Positions 13,869 through 18,745 of a stretch of 18,745 bases of DNA are shown one piece after another. The stretch spans positions 1 through 18,745 of the forward strand of contig CAJTZL010000051.1 of NCBI GenBank assembly GCA_910583695.1, read 5' to 3'. The DNA is from an uncultured Oscillibacter sp. (GTDB lineage: Bacteria; Bacillota; Clostridia; Oscillospirales; Oscillospiraceae). The position numbers and the translations under genes were made by a program. Below the pieces are notes generated by a model, which was not told where the DNA came from, did no database searches, and saw nothing but the letters and a program-made list of their open reading frames with translations. Positions within the stretch are counted from its first letter, which is position 1. Every line of letters starts with the position of its first letter.

Positions 13869-15002
13869 ATGGATCAGTTGATCAACACCATGCTGACAAA
13901 TGCACAGCTTCCCCAGATGCCCCCGGCGGCGAAGAAGGGCGACGCCTCTTCCCAGAAGGACGGCTTCCAGAAGCTGCTGGAGCAGAAGCAGAGCGACGGC
14001 ACGCAGGCCCCCAAACCGGAGAAGACGGACGCCCCGCAAAAGCCCCAGGATTCCCAGGATGCGCAGAAGCCCCAGGAGTCCGGAGAGACTCAGGAGACCC
14101 CGGTCGTCCCAGAGGACGCCAAGGCTCTGGAGGACCAGATGGCCCTGGCGGCCATGCTGATGATGCAGAATCCGGTGGTGCCTGTCGAGCAGGTCATGAC
14201 GCCGGAGGTCCAGGCGGAAGCCGCCGCGGATGAGCTGGCCCCCCTGGCGGCGGAAGCCGTGCTGACGCCGGAGACTGAAGTCCAGGACATTGTCCCGGAG
14301 GCGGAGGCGGAAGGCCCCGAGACCCTTGTGGAGGGCGGCGAGAGCCGGACGGTGGACCCGGCTCTGGCGGAGGAGCTTCCCCAGACCATTGAGGCCCCGG
14401 AGGCCGCTCAGGATACGGAGGGGCGGACCGTGGAGGTCAAGGTGGAAACCGGAAAGGCCGAGGTCCGGGAGACCGAGGACGGCAGTACGGAGGACCCCCC
14501 CGAATTTCAGGGCATGGAAGCCGAGGCCCGCGTCTTTGAGGACGTGAAGGCCGTCCCCGTGAAGGTGGGCGAGGCCCCCAGGGCCGCGGATACCGAGGAG
14601 CCCCTGAATGAACAGATCGGCCCCAGGCTGACGGAGGCCCTGCGCAGCGGCGAGACCCGGGTGGAGCTCCAGCTGACCCCGGAGAACCTGGGCAAGGTTA
14701 CGGTGGAAATGACCTGGAGCAAGGACGGCGGTCTGGTGGTGCAGATGCACGCCGAGAACCGGGAGACCCGGGACCTGCTGTCCAGGAACACCGCGGGACT
14801 GGAGCAGCTGCTTGGCCGGGAAACCCAGCAGGAGGTCCGGGTGGAAGTCCCCCGTCAGGAGGAAAGCCAGCGGGAGGACCTTTACGAGCAGCAGCAGGAA
14901 CAGCACCGGCGGCGCCAGCAGGAGCAGCGTCGGAAGCAGGAGAGCGGCGAGGATTTCCTCCAGCAGCTCCGGCTGGGCCTGATTCCCCTGGAGGGGGAGT
15001 AA
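13869..15002 (+). CDS. fliK: Flagellar hook-length control protein FliK
   Basis: FliK is the secreted ruler that sets hook length and switches export specificity. The 377-residue product has a long, low-complexity Pro/Glu/Ala/Gln region (about 20-240) fitting an unfolded ruler, then the Flg_hook C-terminal domain (about 247-330) with VELQLTPENLGKVTVEM and GGLVVQMHAENRETRDLL, and a Gln/Glu/Arg-rich tail. I chose ATG 13869, which has AAGGAGGTGA upstream with 11-nt spacing from the GGAGG core. An upstream in-frame GTG at 13857 lies inside that ribosome binding site and is unlikely to be used. The fold of the C-terminal domain and position next to flgD make the call firm; the variable region would not be alignable. 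Confidence 0.92.
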   Translation: MDQLINTMLTNAQLPQMPPAAKKGDASSQKDGFQKLLEQKQSDGTQAPKPEKTDAPQKPQDSQDAQKPQESGETQETPVVPEDAKALEDQMALAAMLMMQNPVVPVEQVMTPEVQAEAAADELAPLAAEAVLTPETEVQDIVPEAEAEGPETLVEGGESRTVDPALAEELPQTIEAPEAAQDTEGRTVEVKVETGKAEVRETEDGSTEDPPEFQGMEAEARVFEDVKAVPVKVGEAPRAADTEEPLNEQIGPRLTEALRSGETRVELQLTPENLGKVTVEMTWSKDGGLVVQMHAENRETRDLLSRNTAGLEQLLGRETQQEVRVEVPRQEESQREDLYEQQQEQHRRRQQEQRRKQESGEDFLQQLRLGLIPLEGE

Positions 15003-15026
15003 TTCTTACGGAAAGGAAGTGAATGC

Positions 15027-15653
15027 ATGAACGGCTTAGGCGTTGATATCGGCAGCCTGTACGGAACAAAAGTGGTGGGAGACAAGGAAGTTACCATTGC
15101 CAAAAAGGGCAGCAACTCCGACCTGGATATGCTGGACTTCATCACGCTGATGATTGCCCAGATGAGCAACCAGGGAATTGACGATACCATGGATACCTCG
15201 GAAATGCTGAACCAGATGGTACAGATGCAGATGATTCAGTCCATGGTCAACATGACCGACGCCACGACCATGAACTACGCCGCCTCCCTGGTGGGCAAGG
15301 AAGTCACCGTGGGCAAGCTCGGAGAGGACGGCAAGCTCCAGGAGCTCTACGGCGAAGTCACCGCCACGGGCACCATGAACGGCCAGCAGGTCATCTTCAT
15401 CGGCGACGAGTATTACTACCTCAGCGAGATCATGGCCGTTGGCAAGCTGCCGCCTCCCAAGGAAGAGGACGAGGACGGCGACAAAGATGACGACAAAACG
15501 GACGGCGTCGAAAAGCCCGGCGACACCCAGAAGCCCGGGGATGCCGAAAAACCCAATGACACCGAAAAACCGACGGAGCCCGTAAAGCCCGGCGGCGAGA
15601 CATCCCCGGAATACAACGGAGAGAACGGCGCACCCACAGAAGGCGAAGGCTGA
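15027..15653 (+). CDS. flgD: Hook assembly (cap) protein FlgD with acidic Pro-rich tail
   Basis: FlgD caps the growing hook and guides FlgE assembly. Residues 1-90 match the FlgD N-terminal domain: LDMLDFITLMIAQMSNQGIDDTMDTSEMLNQM corresponds to the family's fLxLLxxQLxNQDPxxPxdxxexxxQ, with QGI in place of QDP. Residues 90-140 form a beta-rich segment (VGKEVTVGKL...GEVTATG...QQVIFIGDEYYYLSEI) like the short Firmicute version. Residues 142-208 are a tail of Lys/Asp/Glu/Pro/Gly with imperfect EKPGD-type repeats and no similarity to the FlgD core. The ATG at 15027 has AAGGAAGTGA 7 nt upstream. The gene is 24 bp after fliK and 12 bp before the next gene. The tail is the unusual element. Confidence 0.92.
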   Translation: MNGLGVDIGSLYGTKVVGDKEVTIAKKGSNSDLDMLDFITLMIAQMSNQGIDDTMDTSEMLNQMVQMQMIQSMVNMTDATTMNYAASLVGKEVTVGKLGEDGKLQELYGEVTATGTMNGQQVIFIGDEYYYLSEIMAVGKLPPPKEEDEDGDKDDDKTDGVEKPGDTQKPGDAEKPNDTEKPTEPVKPGGETSPEYNGENGAPTEGEG

Positions 15654-15665
15654 GGTGATCCTCAC

Positions 15666-16034
15666 ATGATCGAACGCATAGCGAGACAAAGCCAAATCCA
15701 GCAGATACCGGACGCAGGGAAGCGGACGGCTGCGGGCGGCTTCGCCATGGCCTTACAGGCGGAGCTGACCAGGGCCGGACAGGAAGTCCAGTTCTCCAAA
15801 CACGCCAGAAGTCGGGCGGAGGAGCGGGGCATTGAAATCACCCCCAGTCTCATCGACCAGATCAAAGGCAGCGTGGTGCGGGCCCAGGCCAAGGGTGCCA
15901 CCAACATCCTGGCTATGGACACTGAAAAAGCCTTCATCATCAACGTCCCCCATGGGAGAGTCATTACGGCTATCACCCAGGAGGAAATGAAGGACAGCGT
16001 ATTCACCAACATCGACGGCGCCGTGTTCCTGTAA
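15666..16034 (+). CDS. Flagellar operon protein (TIGR02530 / DUF3766-type)
   Basis: The 122-residue soluble protein belongs to the small 'flagellar operon protein' family found between flgD and flgE in Firmicutes; I recognise it by FSKHARSRAEERGIEITPSLIDQIKGSVVRAQAKGATNILAMD, given here only as its key elements KHAxxRxxxRGIxI (45-58) and A..KG..N.L.MD (74-85), plus AFIINVPHGRVITAI (88-102) and the NIDGAVFL end. No biochemical role is established to my knowledge; hook assembly or export is likely from context. The ATG at 15666 has GAGGTGATC 6-10 nt upstream, overlapping the flgD stop. It is followed by a 97-bp gap with a strong hairpin. Confidence 0.9.
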   Translation: MIERIARQSQIQQIPDAGKRTAAGGFAMALQAELTRAGQEVQFSKHARSRAEERGIEITPSLIDQIKGSVVRAQAKGATNILAMDTEKAFIINVPHGRVITAITQEEMKDSVFTNIDGAVFL

Positions 16035-16067
16035 AAGAGATGGCAGGACCGGATTTTCGGAGGCCAT

Positions 16068-16094
16068 CGGGCCCCGTCCGACTGGCGGGGCCCG
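16068..16094 (+). repeat. Hairpin upstream of flgE
   Basis: CGGGCCCCG (16068-16076) pairs perfectly with CGGGGCCCG (16086-16094) around a 9-nt loop. It lies in the 97-nt gap before flgE, about 20 nt upstream of the AAAGGAG site. No U-tract follows, so a terminator role is unlikely; it could stabilise or delimit the downstream flgE message. Confidence 0.55.
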
Positions 16095-16131
16095 GGCGGC
16101 GCCAAGGATTTGAAAGGAGTTCAAATTCCCT

Positions 16132-17394
16132 ATGACCGGATCAATGTACGCATCTGTTGCGGGCCTGCGGGCCCATATGCAGAAGCTCTCCGTAATCGGC
16201 AACAACGTGGCCAACGTCAACACCCAAGGCTACAAAAAACAGCGGACCATGTTCCGCGACAGCGTCTACAACATGTACTCCAGCGGAGGCAACGGAACCT
16301 CCACCGTGGGCGGCATCAACCCCTCCCAGATCGGCTACGGCTCCATGGTGGGCAGCATCGACCTGAACATGTCTTCCGCCAGCTACAACCCCGGAAACCC
16401 CACGGACTGCGCCCTGATTGGCGACGGCTTCTTCCTGGTGGGAGACAAAACCGTGGCCAACACCATTGACGGAAACGACCCCAACACCCTCAAGTCCCTG
16501 ACCCTCACCCGGGTGGGCGACTTCCAGTTCAAGGCCGACGGCTACCTCTGCGACGGCAAGGGAAACGTGGTCTACGGGTTTTTGACCACCGGAACGGATG
16601 AAAATGGCGATCCCATTGTCAGCGACCAGCTGGTTCCCATCCGCAAGCCCCACTGGGAGCGGGTGCCCACCACGAAAAAGGTGGAGAATGACGACGGCAC
16701 CACAACGGAGGTGCCCACCTACAAATATGAAATCCGCTACCCCACCGACGAGGAAAAGAAGGACGCGAACGCGGGGCCGAACGACCCCGTCAAGAAGACA
16801 CAGCTCCAGGACGTGAGCAAGCCCCAGCATGAGGATAACCGGGTCAGCAAGGTGGACGGCTCGAAGACAGACGACGAGTCCCTGATGGCGGACCTGGACT
16901 TCGCGGAGTTCTCCAACATCACCATCAGCCCGGACACCGGAGCCATCACCGGCATCTGCCGGGAGGGCGATGAGCCGGTGGTCATCGGGTATCTGGCCAT
17001 CGGAAGCGTCACGAACCCCAACGGCGTGTCCCACATCGGAAACTCCTACTACAAGTGCCAGGACGGCGCAGGCGACCTGCGCATCTGCATGCTGGGCGGC
17101 GTTCAGAGTGATCTGGGAATCACGAACGTCAACAGCTATATGGTTCAAACGGACGACGCCAACAACCCGGGCGGAGGAGGAACCACCACCGATAAAAAGC
17201 CCCTTCCCCCGGGAACGGCGATTCTCTCCACCGGCGGCACCGAGATGATGGTGGGCTTCCTGGAGGCTCCCAACGTGGACCTGGCGGAGGAGATTTCCGA
17301 GCTGATCACCACCCAGCGGGGCTATCAGGCCAACACCCGTATCATCACCGTCACCGACTCCATGCTGGAAGAGCTGGTCAACATGAAGCGCTGA
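16132..17394 (+). CDS. flgE: Flagellar hook protein FlgE
   Basis: FlgE polymerises into the hook, the universal joint between rod and filament. The 420-residue product has the D0 helix MTGSMYASVAGLRAHMQKLSVIGNNVANVNTQGYKKQ (key motif GNNVANVNTxGYK, 23-35), a GDGFFLVGD segment (about 97-105), variable surface domains including a Lys/Asp/Thr-rich hydrophilic stretch (about 185-260), and the C-terminal D0 motif NVDLAEEISELITTQRGYQANTRIITVTDSMLEELVNM. Start ATG 16132 is preceded by AAAGGAG with a 12-nt spacer; the in-frame ATG at 16144 would remove only four residues. The gene ends in a double stop (TGATAG). In this family the same motifs occur in FlgF/FlgG, but gene position and size favour the hook protein. 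Confidence 0.93.
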   Translation: MTGSMYASVAGLRAHMQKLSVIGNNVANVNTQGYKKQRTMFRDSVYNMYSSGGNGTSTVGGINPSQIGYGSMVGSIDLNMSSASYNPGNPTDCALIGDGFFLVGDKTVANTIDGNDPNTLKSLTLTRVGDFQFKADGYLCDGKGNVVYGFLTTGTDENGDPIVSDQLVPIRKPHWERVPTTKKVENDDGTTTEVPTYKYEIRYPTDEEKKDANAGPNDPVKKTQLQDVSKPQHEDNRVSKVDGSKTDDESLMADLDFAEFSNITISPDTGAITGICREGDEPVVIGYLAIGSVTNPNGVSHIGNSYYKCQDGAGDLRICMLGGVQSDLGITNVNSYMVQTDDANNPGGGGTTTDKKPLPPGTAILSTGGTEMMVGFLEAPNVDLAEEISELITTQRGYQANTRIITVTDSMLEELVNMKR

Positions 17395-17423
17395 TAGCGG
17401 CTTCTTCGAACCCCTGACCAACG

Positions 17424-17487
17424 AGCGGAACGCTCATCAAACTGCTGAACAAAACAGTTGCCCGCCGGGGCCGAGGGCCCCGGCGGG
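17424..17487 (+). repeat. Perfect GC hairpin and smaller inverted repeats between flgE and flbD
   Basis: CCCGCCGGGGCC (17461-17472) pairs perfectly with GGCCCCGGCGGG (17476-17487) around a GAG loop, about 6 nt before the flbD ribosome binding site. Just upstream lie GAGCG/CGCTC (from 17424) and AACTG/CAGTT inverted repeats. The sequence after the big stem is GCATGAAAGGG, with no U-tract. It is the longest uninterrupted stem within the operon. Confidence 0.6.
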
Positions 17488-17507
17488 GCATGAAAGGGCG
17501 GTCTATT

Positions 17508-17723
17508 ATGATCCTTTTGACAAAGAGAAATCATGACAAGTTTCTGGTAAATCATTTACAGATCGAACATATCGAGTGCATCCCCGAGTCCAAAATCACC
17601 ATGATGAACCACGACTACTACCTGGTGCGGGAGAGCGTGGAGGAGATCATCCATAAAATTGCGGAGTACAACGCCAAGGTTCAGGATATTCACCGTGAAA
17701 TCGCGGTATCGGACAAGCGTTGA
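17508..17723 (+). CDS. flbD: FlbD/SwrD-family flagellar protein
   Basis: This small protein of 71 residues reads MILLTKRNHDKFLVNHLQIE at its start, then a conserved IECIPESKITM segment and VRESVEEIIHKI. This matches the FlbD family, which lies after flgE in Firmicutes; the Bacillus homologue SwrD supports swarming/motor power. The start is ATG 17508, giving the normal family N-terminus. The open frame extends six codons upstream to ATG 17490, but that would put the start within 3 nt of the big hairpin and lengthen the protein beyond the family norm. An AAAGGGCGG site lies 7-8 nt upstream. It is followed by a 65-bp gap and motA, a motor context consistent with SwrD function. Confidence 0.9.
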   Translation: MILLTKRNHDKFLVNHLQIEHIECIPESKITMMNHDYYLVRESVEEIIHKIAEYNAKVQDIHREIAVSDKR

Positions 17724-17745
17724 TGGAATATAGATAAAATTCACA

Positions 17746-17767
17746 GGCCGGGAGCTGGCGCCCGGCC
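17746..17767 (+). repeat. GC hairpin between flbD and motA
   Basis: GGCCGGG (17746-17752) pairs with CCCGGCC (17761-17767) around an 8-nt loop, directly before the GGGAGCGAGG ribosome binding region of motA. A TAAAAT box lies just upstream (17735-17740) but has no matching -35, so I do not call a promoter here. Confidence 0.5.
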
Positions 17768-17788
17768 GAGGGAGCGAGGCATTTCTTC

Positions 17789-18646
17789 ATGAATCTAAAC
17801 TATATCATTGGCATTGTCGGCGCGTTCGGCATCTTCCTGCTGGGCTGCGTTCTGGGCATTAACATCGGCCCCGACGCGGCGGCGGCGGGCTTGAAACTGT
17901 TTACGTTTACACCGAAGAACCTTTGGAACTTCTTCGACGCGGCGTCCATCTTCATCACCATCGGGTGTACGCTCTTCATCGTGGCGGCCAGCTTCCCCGG
18001 CTCCATGCTCAAGGCCATGCCCAAGCACTTCAAGATCATTCTGAACAACAAGATGTTTGACCCCAAGGGCTACATCGAGCAATTGGTGGAGCTGGCCCAG
18101 ATCGCCCGGAAGAACGGTCTTCTGTCCCTGGAAGAGAAGGCCAACGAGCAGTCGGACCCCTTCTTCAAGCAGGCCATCATGCTCATTGTGGACGCCAACG
18201 ACCAGGATAAGGTCCGGGGCATTTTGGAAAACGACATTGAGTGCATGTCCGCCCGGCACGAGGATGCCGCGGCGCTGTACGACAAGGCGTCCAGCGTGGC
18301 CCCGGCCTTCGGCATGGTGGGTACGCTGGTGGGCCTGATCAACATGCTGAAATCCATGAACCTCAGCGACGGCGGCGGTGCCAGCTCCCTGGGCACCAGC
18401 ATGGGCACCGCCCTGATCACCACGCTGTACGGCTGCCTGCTGGCCCACATGGTCTTCGGCCCCGTGGCCCAGCTCCTCCGGGGGCGGGACAGCGAGGAGG
18501 TTTTGTGCAAGCAGATCATCGTGGAGGGCGTCATGGCCATCCAGGCCGGCGAGAACCCCAAGTCCCTGCAGGAGCGGCTGCTGACCTACATGTCCCAGAA
18601 GCAGCGGGAAATGGGCGGCGAGGGCGCCGGCGAGGCCAAGGGATAA
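17789..18646 (+). CDS. motA: Flagellar motor stator protein MotA
   Basis: MotA forms the ring of the proton (or sodium) driven stator and pushes on FliG. The 285 residues carry four membrane segments (about 5-27, 50-70, 167-190, 203-230) with a large cytoplasmic loop between the second and third. Key positions: R107 and E115, spaced like the E. coli charged pair that contacts FliG, and the essential proline P172 in SSVAPAFGMVGTLVGLINML. The C-terminal cytoplasmic tail includes EGVMAIQAGENPKSLQERLLTY, a MotA hallmark. ATG 17789 has GAGG 9 nt upstream. motB follows after 31 bp. The coupling ion cannot be decided from this part alone. Confidence 0.96.
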   Translation: MNLNYIIGIVGAFGIFLLGCVLGINIGPDAAAAGLKLFTFTPKNLWNFFDAASIFITIGCTLFIVAASFPGSMLKAMPKHFKIILNNKMFDPKGYIEQLVELAQIARKNGLLSLEEKANEQSDPFFKQAIMLIVDANDQDKVRGILENDIECMSARHEDAAALYDKASSVAPAFGMVGTLVGLINMLKSMNLSDGGGASSLGTSMGTALITTLYGCLLAHMVFGPVAQLLRGRDSEEVLCKQIIVEGVMAIQAGENPKSLQERLLTYMSQKQREMGGEGAGEAKG

Positions 18647-18677
18647 TCCCCCGGCTTGAAAGGAAAGGTGAGCGGCA

Positions 18678-18745
18678 ATGGCGCTTAAGAAAAAAAGCAG
18701 CGGAGGCGGCGGCGCAAACTGGATGGATACCTACGGCGACATGGT
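18678..18745 (+). CDS. motB: Flagellar motor stator protein MotB, N-terminal fragment (window edge)
   Basis: Only the first 22-23 codons are present: MALKKKSSGGGGANWMDTYGDMV. The basic, glycine-rich start followed by W-M-D-T-Y-G-D-M-V matches the lead into the single membrane segment of MotB (family pattern WLxTYxDLVTLLL). An AAAGGTGA ribosome binding site lies 8-9 nt upstream of ATG 18678. The essential membrane aspartate and the peptidoglycan-binding OmpA-like domain would lie beyond the window. Identification rests on the motif and its place directly after motA. Confidence 0.88.
   Translation, partial: MALKKKSSGGGGANWMDTYGDM

Noticed and set aside
17461..17487. Perfect 12-bp GC hairpin considered as an intrinsic terminator after flgE.
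   Set aside because: No U-tract follows and flbD with its ribosome site begins within about 20 nt, so readthrough within the operon is more likely.

Overview
The window is a GC-rich stretch of a Gram-positive, flagellated, anaerobic bacterium, most likely a gut-type member of the Clostridia near Oscillospiraceae. Three things suggest this: strong AGGAGG-type ribosome binding sites with many TTG/GTG starts, a formate-tetrahydrofolate ligase gene, and the Firmicute/Clostridia flagellar gene order flgB-flgC-fliE-fliF-fliG-fliH-fliI-fliJ-fliK-flgD-(flagellar operon protein)-flgE-flbD-motA-motB. The taxonomic placement is inference; no marker gene is present.

Left part (1-1207): the 5' end of fhs on the minus strand, a 264 bp divergent spacer with an fhs promoter candidate and two inverted repeats, then a 171-residue protein of unknown function on the plus strand, which ends at a strong hairpin shared with the convergent kinase gene.

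Middle (1210-6241, minus strand): a three-gene signalling operon. Reading with transcription, it encodes a REC/HD-GYP/PAS-like/GGDEF cyclic-di-GMP enzyme (TTG start), a stand-alone histidine phosphotransfer (Hpt) protein, and a membrane-bound hybrid histidine kinase with two receiver domains. The last two genes overlap by ATGA. Together they carry every part of a His-Asp-His-Asp phosphorelay that could end on the receiver of the cyclic-di-GMP enzyme.

Spacer 6242-6916: 675 bp without a convincing gene. It holds a sigma-A-like promoter for the signalling operon, a second one facing the flagellar operon, and a roughly 255 nt flagellar leader that can fold into five successive hairpins next to the flgB ribosome binding site. 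It does not match the cyclic-di-GMP riboswitch consensus as I know it.

Right part (6917-18745, plus strand): the flagellar operon, building in turn rod (FlgB, FlgC), MS ring and adaptor (FliF, FliE), rotor (FliG), export ATPase complex (FliH, FliI, FliJ), hook-length control and hook cap (FliK, FlgD), hook (FlgE) and stator (MotA, MotB, cut by the window edge). fliF-fliG-fliH overlap and fliH-fliI-fliJ are tightly packed. The wider gaps (flgB/flgC, fliE/fliF, flagellar operon protein/flgE, flgE/flbD, flbD/motA) each carry strong GC-rich hairpins without a U-tract. No frameshifts, mobile elements, CRISPR arrays, tRNA or rRNA genes were seen. The genes are mostly conventional; the best leads are the divergent phosphorelay/cyclic-di-GMP module, the structured flagellar leader, and the hairpin-punctuated operon.
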